Source of the DNA: Herbidospora yilanensis
GTDB lineage: Bacteria; Actinomycetota; Actinomycetes; Streptosporangiales; Streptosporangiaceae
Direction: 5' to 3'
Length of the DNA stretch: 64,000 bases
Assembly: GCF_001570565.1 (NCBI RefSeq)
Contig: NZ_BBXE01000047.1
Span: 1-64,000 of the forward strand
Part shown: piece after piece, positions 30,596-38,064 of the stretch
How the letters are laid out: the number at the start of each line of letters is the position of its first letter
Numbering within the stretch: position 1 is the stretch's first letter
Made by a program: the position numbers and the translations under genes
The notes under the pieces: generated by a model
The model's input: only the letters and a program-made list of their open reading frames with translations
Databases searched by the model: none
What the model was told of the DNA's origin: nothing

Positions 30596-30925
30596 ATGAT
30601 CTTCATCACGGCGAAATTCCACGTGCTGCCCGAGTATGCCGACCAGTGGCCGGAGATCGTACGCGAGTTCACCGAGGCCACTCGCGGTGAACCTGGCTGC
30701 TTGTGGTTCGACTGGTCGCGCAGTGTCGAGGACCCGACGGAGTACGTCCTCGTCGAGGCATTTCGGGATGGCGATGCGGGAGGTGCGCACGTCCAGTCCG
30801 ATCACTTCAGGAAGGCGCAGCAGACGTTGCCCCGCCATCTCGCCGAGACCCCCCGGATCGTCAACGCGACGCTTCCGCAGGACGACTGGTCACTTCTCGG
30901 AGAGATGGCCGTGCCTGAGTCGTGA
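30596..30925 (+). CDS. Antibiotic-biosynthesis-monooxygenase (ABM/YgiN) domain protein
   Basis: The 109-residue single-domain protein has the ferredoxin-like ABM fold: FITAKFHVLPEYADQWPEIVREFTEATRGEPGCLWFDWSRSVEDPTEYVLVEAFRDGDAGGAHVQSDHF. The GCLWFDW strand and the final H..SDHF helix are typical. Members act as cofactor-free quinone monooxygenases or haem-degrading enzymes; the substrate is not predictable here. The 3' end runs directly into a stray CBM2 fragment, marking the left edge of the decayed region. Confidence 0.8.
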   Translation: MIFITAKFHVLPEYADQWPEIVREFTEATRGEPGCLWFDWSRSVEDPTEYVLVEAFRDGDAGGAHVQSDHFRKAQQTLPRHLAETPRIVNATLPQDDWSLLGEMAVPES

Positions 30926-30934
30926 GGCAAGCGT

Positions 30935-31015
30935 GCGATCACCGGCTGGAGGCTCGCCCTCACCTTGCCCGCCGGAGCCACGATCACCTCGATGTGGAAC
31001 GGCCGCAATTCCAGC
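30935..31015 (+). pseudogene. Fragment of a CBM2 cellulose/xylan-binding module
   Basis: Twenty-seven open codons translate to AITGWRLALTLPAGATITSMWNGRNSS. The CBM2 at the end of the esterase gene (about 40176-40258) reads AINGWRLALTLPSGATITSLWNGVNSG. The match is obvious in DNA and protein, including the surface Trp residues. Neither start nor stop of a CBM2 gene is present, so this is a relic of a second CBM2-bearing secreted enzyme. Confidence 0.75.
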
Positions 31016-31018
31016 CTA

Positions 31019-31284
31019 GGGTGCCAGACAGTGCGGCGGTGGCGCGCTCTACCAGCTCAGGTGTCATTCCGCTGGTGTCGACGGCAACCTCCCAGTTACC
31101 GCGGGCGGCGAACGCCGCGAGGTCCGTTGGCCGACCGCGATCGCCACGGATCGGTTCCGCTCCGGGTACGTCGCTATTCGACCGGCCCCGATTGAAGGTG
31201 GTCACTGTGTGTCCACGTTGCAGGGGCCTGCTCCACGATTGCCCGGCCAAGGAACCAACTGCCGCCAAGAACGAGTAACCGCAT
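31019..31284 (-). pseudogene. N-terminal fragment of an NAD-dependent epimerase/dehydratase
   Basis: From an ATG at 31284 the minus strand reads MRLLVLGGSWFLGRAIVEQA, a Rossmann GGxxFLGRA start. It then shifts frame and continues RGHTVTTFNRGRSNSDVPGAEPIRGDRGRPTDLAAFAARGNWEVAVDTSGMTP, a typical early segment of extended short-chain dehydrogenases. Homology stops where the CBM2 relic begins. It is both frameshifted and truncated, so non-functional. Confidence 0.75.
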
Positions 31285-31523
31285 GCGATGATCCTGACGG
31301 ATTGCGGCCTTCCTGGCGACCGCCACGGACGAGGAATTTCAGCACGCCCAGATCGACGTGAAAGCCTGTCCGACCGGCCTCGCCACCATCTGATCACAAA
31401 CGCGACCCCGACGACCCAGAACCGATATCCGCGCACGCCGCCGCCTCTGACCCAGCCCGACCTCCGTGATCTCTTCGCCCGCGGGCTCGTCCTGCCGCAG
31501 ATCTGTGATCCACGGTCTGACGT

Positions 31524-32477
31524 TCAGTGCCAGTAGTCCCGTTCTGGGAGCCTGACCCACAGGTCGGGCGGGCCGACGATGGGGCGACGGTCGGTGAGCC
31601 GCAGGCCCGCGCGGGCGCAGGAGTAAGCCACGGCCTGCCGCTTGTAGAGATAGCAGTCCAGGAGTTCGTCGGTGGCATGCTCGGGGCTCGGGTCACCGCG
31701 GTCGTCCCAATAGATCTGGACGCCGTCGCGGTGGAACCTGCCCTGATTGCCGCTCGCCGCGTTGGCGTACATGGCGTAACAGACGGTGCCTTTCGACAGG
31801 AGTTCACCGACTTTGGGAGTGGACGGCATAAATCCCCACGGCTGGGTGACGACGCATCCGCCGGGCACGTCGCTCACACCGACGATGGCCATGGACTCCT
31901 TGCCATCGGCGTACCGCGCCACGACCTCGTGGGGGTCTTCGTCGTCGCCGAGCGGGGTGGCCTCCAGGCGCCGCACCGCCTCGGCCGCGCCGATGCCGGA
32001 CACGCATGCTACGCCCAGCCCTTCGTGGGGGGAGTAGCGGCCCACGGCCGCGTTCAGCCGCCGAGCCTCCGCGACGGCGGCGGTCTCGGCGGCGGACAGG
32101 CGCACGCCAGCGGGGCGGTCGGGGAACAGATCGGGAGTGGGGCTGGCCAGGCTGAGCCGGCCGGGGGACCATCCGGCCATCATCGGGCGCCAGGGATCGG
32201 CGCCCGCCTCGGCCAGGGCGCGGGCGTTGTCGGGGCGGCCTGCGTAGACGGCGTCCCAGAGCGGGGTGCATCCGGCGTACTCTGCGTCGACGTCACGGAC
32301 ACAGGCGGCCAATTCGGCGATCACTTCCGGGGAACCGGCCTGGGCCGCGACGGTCAGCGGCGGCTCGTGGAAGTCGGTGGGCAGGTCAGGATCGGCGCCG
32401 GCGTCGAGCCTGGCCCGGATCAGCTCGAGGTCTTTCCAGTCGTTCCACCTGAGACCGGACCATCCGGGTTTCTGCAT
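31524..32477 (-). CDS. Ankyrin-repeat-containing protein
   Basis: The 317-residue protein has an N-terminal ankyrin-like array: LIRARLDAGADPDLPTDFHEPPLTVAAQAGSPEVIAELAACVRDVDAEYAGCTPLWDAVYAGRPDNARALAEAGADP, about two and a half 33-residue repeats. A C-terminal domain of about 200 residues follows that I do not recognise (GVGDVPGGCVVTQPWGF-like and YAMYANAASGNQGRF segments). GAGGAG before ATG 32477 supports the start. Cytosolic, likely a protein-binding role. It looks intact although it lies in a region full of broken genes. Confidence 0.7.
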   Translation of the reverse strand: MQKPGWSGLRWNDWKDLELIRARLDAGADPDLPTDFHEPPLTVAAQAGSPEVIAELAACVRDVDAEYAGCTPLWDAVYAGRPDNARALAEAGADPWRPMMAGWSPGRLSLASPTPDLFPDRPAGVRLSAAETAAVAEARRLNAAVGRYSPHEGLGVACVSGIGAAEAVRRLEATPLGDDEDPHEVVARYADGKESMAIVGVSDVPGGCVVTQPWGFMPSTPKVGELLSKGTVCYAMYANAASGNQGRFHRDGVQIYWDDRGDPSPEHATDELLDCYLYKRQAVAYSCARAGLRLTDRRPIVGPPDLWVRLPERDYWH

Positions 32478-32630
32478 GGCAAGACTCCTCGAGACGTCGA
32501 ACACGTTCGCGACAGAGCATGGCGGCGCCGACCGACATTTCGCGCCGCACCCCAACCAGGTCGATGCGTCACCAATGAGGTTGTCCGCGCTTGATAAGCC
32601 ACTGCGAAACGGGCACGCCAAACATGGAAC

Positions 32631-32993
32631 TTGGTGGTGGCCCGGTCGTTGACGGATCTGTTGGCCCTGACGTACGGGCCGGTGGCGGTTCTGCCCGAAC
32701 TGCTCGGCGGCGTATCCGGGGTGGAGGAGGCGTACATCTACGGTTCCTGGGCGGCGCGCTACAGCGGCGAGCCCGGCAGGGTCCCCAGAGACCTCGACGT
32801 CCTCGTCGTCGGTGAGGCGGACGAGGACGACCTTTACGGCGTCGCCCGGGAGGCGGAGCGGCGCCTCGGCCGGGAGGTGAACATCCGCCGGACGAGCCGA
32901 ATCCACTGGGACTCCGCGAACGGCGATCCGTTCCTGGAGTCCGTGCGGTCCCGTCCGCTCGTACGACTGAAGATCGAAGAGGGAAGATCTTGA
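32631..32993 (+). CDS. Nucleotidyltransferase-domain protein, probably truncated
   Basis: The 120-residue protein carries a MNT-type nucleotidyltransferase core: YIYGSWAARYSGEPGRVPRDLDVLVVG, with the GSxAR loop and the DxD metal motif (Asp-Leu-Asp). It ends REVNIRRTSRIHWDSANGDPFLESVRSRPLVRL. In actinobacteria this module is usually the C-terminal half of a protein whose N-terminus is an ArsR-like winged helix leading into a LTDLLALTYGPVAVLPELL linker. The linker is here, but I cannot find the winged helix upstream. It may be a truncated gene or a stand-alone enzyme of the MNT toxin-antitoxin type; no HEPN partner is seen. Confidence 0.6.
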   Translation: MVVARSLTDLLALTYGPVAVLPELLGGVSGVEEAYIYGSWAARYSGEPGRVPRDLDVLVVGEADEDDLYGVAREAERRLGREVNIRRTSRIHWDSANGDPFLESVRSRPLVRLKIEEGRS

Positions 32994-33090
32994 TGAGGTG
33001 GGAGCAGGGGCGTCAGGCCGTCGACGGCATGCCATTTTGACATGGCTCCTTGGGCGACCAGTTCGGTGAACATCGGATCGACCCTCTTGA

Positions 33091-33502
33091 TTAGTCCTCT
33101 GGCAAGATGGTGAGCCGCTGTCCCTTACGCAGGTGACGTGGGGCCACGACCAGATAATCACGGCGATCCAACGTTGCGACTTCCTGGAGGTCGAAACGTT
33201 CAGCCAACGCGATGACACATGCGTCGACAGCCTGAAGGCGCAGGGACGCGTATGCCGTCATCAGCGTGGCGTTTCCTCAATCACCCGGAGCTCATCGTCG
33301 GCGATGGCGGCGCAAAATTGAGCGGCGCGCTGAGGGCTGCCACGTCGGATGGGATCAGAGAGCAGGTGGCAGATCTCGTCACGGCCAGAGACGGCGCTAC
33401 GAGCCTGATCCAGTTTTCCGTGAGGAAGCGCACGCAACGTGCATGATCCTTGTCGGCACGGTTGAAGGCTGCGACGAGAGGACCGGTATCGCAAAGGATC
33501 AC
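33091..33502 (-). pseudogene. VapC-like PIN toxin, frameshifted
   Basis: From GTG 33502 the minus strand reads MILCDTGPLVAAFNRADKDHARC, with the first PIN aspartate. One base is missing near 33400, after which the next frame gives EICHLLSDPIRRG.....DDELRVIEETP. Another jump near 33265 gives LMTAYASLRLQAVDACVIALAERF and EVATLDRRDYLVVAPRHLRKG, the conserved end with the last acidic residues, closing at TAA 33091-33093. All parts of a PIN ribonuclease are present, but in three frames with a small loss between the second and third. Its start overlaps the antitoxin stop (GTGA). Confidence 0.8.
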
Positions 33503-33678
33503 ACGGTAATCGCTCTGTCGGTTTCTTCCTCGTGAGGATAAGAAAGATAATGATCGTGATGGGCGCCGAGGTCGGCTGGGCCTTGTAGCGCTCCGACTAG
33601 GGCGGTGAGGTGGCGTGGAAGCGCTGTCTCGTCGGGCGTCTCGTATGGAGCGCCCGAGTTCGAGTCGTCGAACTCCAT
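33499..33678 (-). CDS. Small antitoxin-like protein paired with broken PIN toxin
   Basis: A 59-codon frame on the minus strand, from ATG 33678 to TGA 33499-33501, encodes an acidic product (MEFDDSNSGAPYETPDETAL...HHDHYLSYPHEEETDRAITV). Its stop overlaps the GTG start of the PIN gene by GTGA, the same junction seen in the pair at 34804-35411. Size, charge and coupling fit an antitoxin. No DNA-binding motif is evident. The frame is open although its toxin is destroyed. Confidence 0.6.
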   Translation of the reverse strand: MEFDDSNSGAPYETPDETALPRHLTALVGALQGPADLGAHHDHYLSYPHEEETDRAITV

Positions 33679-33844
33679 GCCGGCAGTCTAGGCACCGACT
33701 GCCGAGCCGGCCTGGTCATCGACCGTCTGGGCTCGTGCCAGACCTGTTGCCTGGGGTGAACGGTTACCACCAGCAGTGTCTCTTCCGGTCTGTCGGTGGG
33801 GGAACTTCGGAACTACTTGCCACTTCGAGTAGTAAACTGGTCGC

Positions 33845-34156
33845 ATGAGTGGGTCTGAGCGGGAGTTCGCCCCGGGGGACGGTCCGGCGGCCAAGGTCAG
33901 TGTCTCCCTGCGCGCGGGGAACATCCGGGCGGTCAGGGAACGCGTTGGAGCGCGCGGGTTCTCCGCCTATGTCGATGCCGCGGTTGAACGTCAGATCGAA
34001 CGGGATCTCCTGGAGGAGGCGCTTCAGGCGAATGAGGCCGCCTGTGGGCCGATTCCGCAGGGATTGCGCGATGAGGCGGCGGAGCTGTTTCGGAGCGTGA
34101 AGTCGGCACCCGAGCTGCAAGAAGAGGGCGGATGGCGCGCGCACGAAGCAAGCTGA
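33845..34156 (+). CDS. VapB-like antitoxin
   Basis: This is a 103-residue protein with a short ribbon-helix-helix-like segment (KVSVSLRAGNIRAVRERVGARGFSAYVDAAVERQIERDLLEEAL, residues 18-61), suited to DNA binding as a dimer. An acidic C-terminal tail that could wrap the toxin follows. The gene overlaps the PIN toxin gene by 25 bases, a common antitoxin-first order. Functional assignment rests on this pairing. Confidence 0.75.
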   Translation: MSGSEREFAPGDGPAAKVSVSLRAGNIRAVRERVGARGFSAYVDAAVERQIERDLLEEALQANEAACGPIPQGLRDEAAELFRSVKSAPELQEEGGWRAHEAS

Positions 34157-34548
34157 GCGCGGGCACCGTCGTCCTCGACTGCGAAGGTCTCGTCAGGTGG
34201 TGCCAGGCCGATCAGAGGGTGACCGCGATCGTGCGGGAGGCTCAGGACAACGACTTCCGGGTCGTTGTCAGCGCGATGACGCCGATCGAGGCTCAGGACG
34301 TCCGGGTGAAGAGTGATCGCCTCCGATGGCATCTGTCCCGGCTGAAGGTCGAGCCGGTGACGGAGGATATCTGCGCACGGGCGATCGAGCTACTGCGTGA
34401 TGCCCGGCTGCATGGCCACAAATACGCCATCGATGCCGTGGTGGCCGCTACCGCACTGCGTGCGGTCAGGCCGGTGATAGTCGTCACCTCCGACGAGGAC
34501 GACATGTACCGGCTCTGTGGGAAAACTGTCAAGGTCGTCGGAATCTGA
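34132..34548 (+). CDS. VapC-family PIN-domain toxin
   Basis: The 138-residue PIN ribonuclease has the four acidic positions in VVLDCEGLVRWC, SAMTPIEAQD, HKYAIDAVVAATALR and VTSDEDDMYRLC. Such toxins cut tRNA or rRNA when the antitoxin is lost. The frame is intact, unlike the two neighbouring PIN genes. It overlaps the antitoxin gene by 25 bases; the pair is probably one operon. Confidence 0.8.
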   Translation: MARARSKLSAGTVVLDCEGLVRWCQADQRVTAIVREAQDNDFRVVVSAMTPIEAQDVRVKSDRLRWHLSRLKVEPVTEDICARAIELLRDARLHGHKYAIDAVVAATALRAVRPVIVVTSDEDDMYRLCGKTVKVVGI

Positions 34549-34566
34549 GGCCCACCGGCCACTTGG

Positions 34567-34656
34567 CAGTGCACAGTGGCCGGGATCAACGTCAAGCTGG
34601 GTGACCCCTCCGAGCGGGCCGCCTGCCAGACGGGTCTGGCTCCCACCGAAAAGTAA
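34567..34656 (+). other. Short protein-like remnant in 255-base gap
   Basis: Between two toxin-antitoxin pairs an open stretch reads QCTVAGINVKLGDPSERAAC then QTGLAPTEK and a TAA. It looks like the tail of a lost gene, but I cannot name the family. Nothing else is supported in 34549-34803. Confidence 0.25.
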
Positions 34657-34803
34657 CCCTCCGGGTTCTGCTTGTACGGCTCGCGCCGTCCTTTCGTCGA
34701 TCCGAAGCCGATTGCTTTAGGCGACAGGACCTGACCGTATCGCTTCGGGGCAAGTGCGCTGGTAGATCGGTGCTTTCTGGCCGGGCTGGCGTAGATTCCG
34801 GCT

Positions 34804-35034
34804 ATGACCGCTGCTCCTGAAGAGTACGAGGACATGCATCGACTGGTCGATCAACTGACGCCGGACCAGCTCCATGAGGTACGCGCGCATACCTTGCGTC
34901 TCGTCCACTCCGGTGAGGGTGAGTCGGGCCAGGAGTGGCCCCCTTCCTGGTTCGGATCGGTGACCACCGAGCGGGACGACATCGCCGAACACACTGAGGA
35001 TCTCCTGCGCCAGGGGTATGGTCACGAAGTGTGA
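34804..35034 (+). CDS. Antitoxin-like protein paired with broken PIN toxin
   Basis: The 76-residue acidic protein ([34 protein letters not shown]...) has the [19 protein letters not shown] helix often seen in actinobacterial VapB-like antitoxins. Its stop lies inside the GTG start of the PIN gene (GTGA overlap at 35031-35034). Intact, while the downstream toxin carries frameshifts. Confidence 0.7.
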   Translation: MTAAPEEYEDMHRLVDQLTPDQLHEVRAHTLRLVHSGEGESGQEWPPSWFGSVTTERDDIAEHTEDLLRQGYGHEV

Positions 35035-35411
35035 TCATCGTTGACACCGGCCCCATCGTTGCCGCTGCCATCCGAAAATGACCGCGGGCACGATGTCTGT
35101 GCAGGGGTGTTCAACCAGTTCCGCAGAGAACGACGCGAACTCATTGTCCGGCTTTCGTGGCAGGTGAGGTCTCCTACATGCTCGGCAAGATCGGCGGAGC
35201 CAAAGTGGAGGCCGGATTCCTGCGCTCGCTGAGATCCGGAATCTTCGACTTGGTGGAGCGCTATTCAGACCGTCCTCTCGGATCGGCGGACGCCTCGGTG
35301 GTCGCCGTCGCTGAGCGTCTTCGCATCGCCGAGGTGTTCACCCTGGACACCAGGGACTTCTCCGTGGTGCGGCCCGCGCATGTCACCGCCTTCACCCTGG
35401 TGCCCGGCTGA
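35031..35411 (+). pseudogene. VapC-like PIN toxin, frameshifted twice
   Basis: GTG 35031 starts [14 protein letters not shown], with the first PIN aspartate, then meets an in-frame TGA. The next frame supplies NDRGHDVCAGVFNQFRRERRELIV, and a second shift near 35150 gives PAFVAGEVSYMLGKIGGAKVEAGFLRSL....GSADASVVAVAERLRIAEVFTLDTRDFSVVRPAH to the stop at 35411. All conserved PIN segments remain, so inactivation looks recent. Confidence 0.8.
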
Positions 35412-35442
35412 CCGCTTCATGCCACCGGCTGCATCGCGTTAG

Positions 35443-35574
35443 CAGGGACGGGCGTGGCCTGCCCTGTTGGGCTGCGCAGGCTCGAATGCGGTCGGCTCGC
35501 CGCGGCAGATCGCCGACACCCTGCCGCGATGCCGCGACGACTACGGCATCGGCCTCATTCCGCTGCTCCGATGA
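35443..35574 (+). pseudogene. Tail fragments of MsrA-like and luciferase-like oxidoreductase genes
   Basis: Bases 35443-35475 read [10 protein letters not shown] and match the msrA end at 30280-30312 in about 28 of 33 bases. Directly after, 35482-35574 reads SNAVGSPRQIADTLPRCRDDYGI with a TGA stop. The GSPxQIADTL..R.DYGI pattern is the usual C-terminus of F420-dependent luciferase-like oxidoreductases. Both are too short to function. The second overlaps the 3' end of the membrane protein gene on the other strand. Confidence 0.5.
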
Positions 35575-36580
35575 CCGCCGCGGGCGCGTCCCGGGTGGGC
35601 GACATCCTGGCGCCGAGCACCGCGAGGATCGTGCCGCACAACACCAGCGCGAGGGCCTGCGCGACGGTGACGGCGTTCAATGTGTCGGTGACCTGGTCGG
35701 AGCCCGGGTTCAGGTACGAGAGGCGGGCCAGGGCCACGGGCACGGTGAGGATCGCCAGCGCCAGCGGCACGGAGGCGGAGCGCCACCGGGGGACCGCCCG
35801 GTGTGCCACGACATATCCGGCGCCGGCCACCAGGAGGGCCAGGCAGAACAGGCCCGAGGGCGGCAACCACGACCAGGCCCAGACCCACGGGCCGGGCCAC
35901 TGCGGCGAGTGGTTCGACGTCGTCATGGCCCAGGTCGCCGTCGAGACGATCAGGAAGAGCGCGGCTCCCGCGACCAGGGGGAGCGCGGCCGGCCACCTCG
36001 GCTGGCGGTGCGCCGGGACGTCCCGGTGATATCCGGCCAGCAGGGCGAGCGTGGCGACGACGAGCACGAGGGACTCCGGCGTGTCCGCCGGGGACAGGGC
36101 GTACCCGATGAGGCCGAGCGTGGCCGCCGTCTTCGCGACGCGCGGGCGGGCGCGGACCAGTGCGACGTAGCCGACGATCCAGAGAAGGGACGAGAGGTCC
36201 CCGGCCAGGTGCCACAGCCGCTCGGCCGACGCGGGTTCGCCGATCGGCGGTTCGCCGGTCGGGAAGGGCAGCGGGAGGAGGCCGTGGACGTTCAGGGTCT
36301 GCGCCAGGTAGACGCAGCTCATCGTGGCCTGGAAGGCGAGGCCGATCAGGGCGGTCAGCCGTACGGTCCGGCCCCAGGCGCCCGAGCCGTCGAGGCGGAT
36401 GCGCAGCGCGAGCGCCGCCACGCTGACGATCTCCGGCCAGCGTGGCCGGGCGGTGGCGTCGTCGGCGGCCGGTCCCGCGCCGTCGAGGAAGGCCGAGACC
36501 ATCTCCTCTTCGCGTTCGGCGCGGTAGCCCGCCGGCAGTAGCCGGAGTATGCGCCGGTAGCGATGTTCCAGGGCGTTCAC
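35555..36580 (-). CDS. Multi-pass membrane protein co-encoded with a PadR regulator
   Basis: The 341-residue protein starts with a cytoplasmic helix (MNALEHRYRRILRLLPAGYRAEREEEMVSAFLDGA). This start is shared with membrane proteins that follow PadR genes in actinobacteria. Some eight or nine hydrophobic helices follow. No enzyme motif is seen. Its start overlaps the padR stop by four bases, so the two are co-translated. Function unknown; such pairs are often envelope-stress or export related, which is only a suggestion. Confidence 0.75.
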   Translation of the reverse strand: MNALEHRYRRILRLLPAGYRAEREEEMVSAFLDGAGPAADDATARPRWPEIVSVAALALRIRLDGSGAWGRTVRLTALIGLAFQATMSCVYLAQTLNVHGLLPLPFPTGEPPIGEPASAERLWHLAGDLSSLLWIVGYVALVRARPRVAKTAATLGLIGYALSPADTPESLVLVVATLALLAGYHRDVPAHRQPRWPAALPLVAGAALFLIVSTATWAMTTSNHSPQWPGPWVWAWSWLPPSGLFCLALLVAGAGYVVAHRAVPRWRSASVPLALAILTVPVALARLSYLNPGSDQVTDTLNAVTVAQALALVLCGTILAVLGARMSPTRDAPAAVIGAAE

Positions 36581-36915
36581 GCCGGGCCTGCCGCGTGCCG
36601 GGCGCGCAGCCGTTCGGTCGCGTAGCGGGCGGTTTCGGTGCGGCGTGCGGCCTCCGCCTCCAGGGCGTGGGCGCCCCGGTCGGTCAGTCGGTAGTACCGC
36701 CGCAGTCGTCCCTGATGGGCCTCTTCGCGGTCGAGTGAGAGGAGTTCGTCGGCGGCCAGCCGGTCGAGCACGCCGTACAGGGTGCCGATCTTGAGCTGGA
36801 CGCGCCCCTCGGAGAGCCGCTCGACCTCCTGGACGATCCCATAGCCGTGGCGGGACTCGTCTGCCAGTGCGGTGAGGACGAGGAACGCCTGCTCCGTCAT
36901 GCCTCTTGAGTTCAT
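36577..36915 (-). CDS. PadR-family transcriptional regulator
   Basis: A winged-helix protein of about 112 residues: TEQAFLVLTALADESRHGYGIVQEVERLSEGRVQLKIGTLYGVLDRLAADELLSLDREEAHQGRLRRYYRLTDRGAHALEAE, the full PadR core with its GTLY recognition helix. In-frame ATG codons lie at 36927, 36915 and 36900; the first falls inside the operator palindrome, so I chose 36915. It probably represses its own two-gene operon through that palindrome. Confidence 0.88.
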   Translation of the reverse strand: MNSRGMTEQAFLVLTALADESRHGYGIVQEVERLSEGRVQLKIGTLYGVLDRLAADELLSLDREEAHQGRLRRYYRLTDRGAHALEAEAARRTETARYATERLRARHAAGPA

Positions 36916-36925
36916 GGGGCTCAGC

Positions 36926-36946
36926 ATATCTTGTTAGGCAAGATAT
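36926..36946. promoter_or_regulatory. Palindromic operator of the padR operon
   Basis: ATATCTTG-TTAGG-CAAGATAT is a perfect 8-base inverted repeat with a 5-base centre, just upstream of padR. It is one of the few AT-rich spots in the area, and repeats of this type are common PadR sites. Confidence 0.7.
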
Positions 36947-36989
36947 CGTGGCTCGCGTTCCATCTCGTGGGACGCGAGCCGTGGGTCGC

Positions 36990-37796
36990 TCAGTGGTGTG
37001 ACGTGTGGGTGAGGCTTCGGCGGGTGGCTTCCCGGTGTGCGCTCATCCGGGCGTGGATCCGCTGGTCAGGTGGCGGGAGTTCGCGCAGGTAGTCGTGGTC
37101 CAGCAGCCAGCTCACCGGAACCTCTTCGCTCGTCTGCGGGGCGGCGGGAATGTACTTGCTGAGCACGTGGTATTGCGTGCCGCCGCCCGGCTGCTGGAAC
37201 GCGGGGGCGGCCGGGCCAACGTCGACCTGGAACGACTTGGTCACCTTGAACACGTGATAGTTGCACGGGTTCCTGGGATACTGCGGGTTGGTGTTCAGAT
37301 TCCGGGGCGGCAGCGCGCGCTTGATGAAAAGGTCTCCCATCGGCGAGAGGAACGCGCCCCCGTTGCCGCCGAAACGGTCGAGCAACATGCCGACCTGGAG
37401 AAACGTCGTTTTGACGAGCAGTCTGCCGTTGGGGTAATTGCCGGAATTGGCGAATCCGGAATTCGGCGGATAGCGATAGTCGGTCCCGGCCCAGTAGCGC
37501 GAGAGGAAGTGCTGGGGCGCGAGGCCGCCCAATGGCACGTAGCCGCGCATGAGTGAGCCGAGATAGCCCTTCCGCGGCAGTCGCACCGGTCCGAGGTCGG
37601 GGTCGCCGGTCACATACGGCGCGCCGCAGACCGTTCCGATCTTCTGCGGCGGCGCCGGGTGCCGCAAAGCCGCCGAGGTGTTCAGCGGCTTCATCGGCTG
37701 GGCGGAGCTTTCCGCATGCGCGGCCGTGCCGCCCATGGCGCAGACCATAACGCTCATCGCGATGGCCGGCGCGACGCTCCGTCGGTGATGTGGCAT
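36990..37796 (-). CDS. Secreted TNT-domain (NAD+ glycohydrolase-like) toxin
   Basis: The 268-residue protein has a Sec signal peptide (VAPAIAMSVMVCAMGGTAAHA, cleavage near residue 28). Most of the mature chain resembles the tuberculosis necrotizing toxin fold: CGAPYVTGDPDLGP, a WAGTDYRYPPNSGF loop, LDRFGGNGGAFLSPMGDLFIKRALPPRNLN, YHVFKVTKSFQVDVGPAAPAFQQPGGGTQYHV and VSWLLDHDYLREL. TNT hydrolyses NAD+ inside target cells. The invariant Gln of GGTQY and the Arg of LDRFG are present. No immunity gene of the IFT type is seen next to it. The toxin role is by family; here it stands alone between padR and paaX genes. Confidence 0.75.
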   Translation of the reverse strand: MPHHRRSVAPAIAMSVMVCAMGGTAAHAESSAQPMKPLNTSAALRHPAPPQKIGTVCGAPYVTGDPDLGPVRLPRKGYLGSLMRGYVPLGGLAPQHFLSRYWAGTDYRYPPNSGFANSGNYPNGRLLVKTTFLQVGMLLDRFGGNGGAFLSPMGDLFIKRALPPRNLNTNPQYPRNPCNYHVFKVTKSFQVDVGPAAPAFQQPGGGTQYHVLSKYIPAAPQTSEEVPVSWLLDHDYLRELPPPDQRIHARMSAHREATRRSLTHTSHH

Positions 37797-38064
37797 GACT
37801 TTCCCTGTCGACGTTGACGGCAGATGGGCGAGAAATGACCGACCGGCCGACCCGTCGGCTCAATGGGTCGTGGTCGTCCATTTCCGGACCAGTGATCGAC
37901 TTCTACATTCCCGGCATCGCGGAGATTGCATTGGCGGCGTCATAAGGGAAGGGCAAAAGATGAGGCGGGAAATCGTTTGTCCGCGATATGCGATTAATGG
38001 CGGAAAGTGCGAATTCGTGTGTTTCGGGGTGGCCGGGGGTGGTGTCGTGCGGCAAGCTTGGGGC

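Noticed and set aside
31301-31393. Protein-like stretch AAFLATATDEEFQHAQIDVK ending in TGA
   Set aside because: It is too short and matches no family I know; it could be another relic, but the evidence is too weak to list.
32834-33073. 79-codon minus-strand frame as a partner of the nucleotidyltransferase
   Set aside because: It overlaps the nucleotidyltransferase gene, shows no HEPN-like helices, and its second half is antisense.
37795-38064. N-terminal extension of the paaX frame
   Set aside because: The frame stays open upstream, but the added residues do not resemble PaaX and overlap the divergent TNT promoter region; GTG 38065 gives a normal start.
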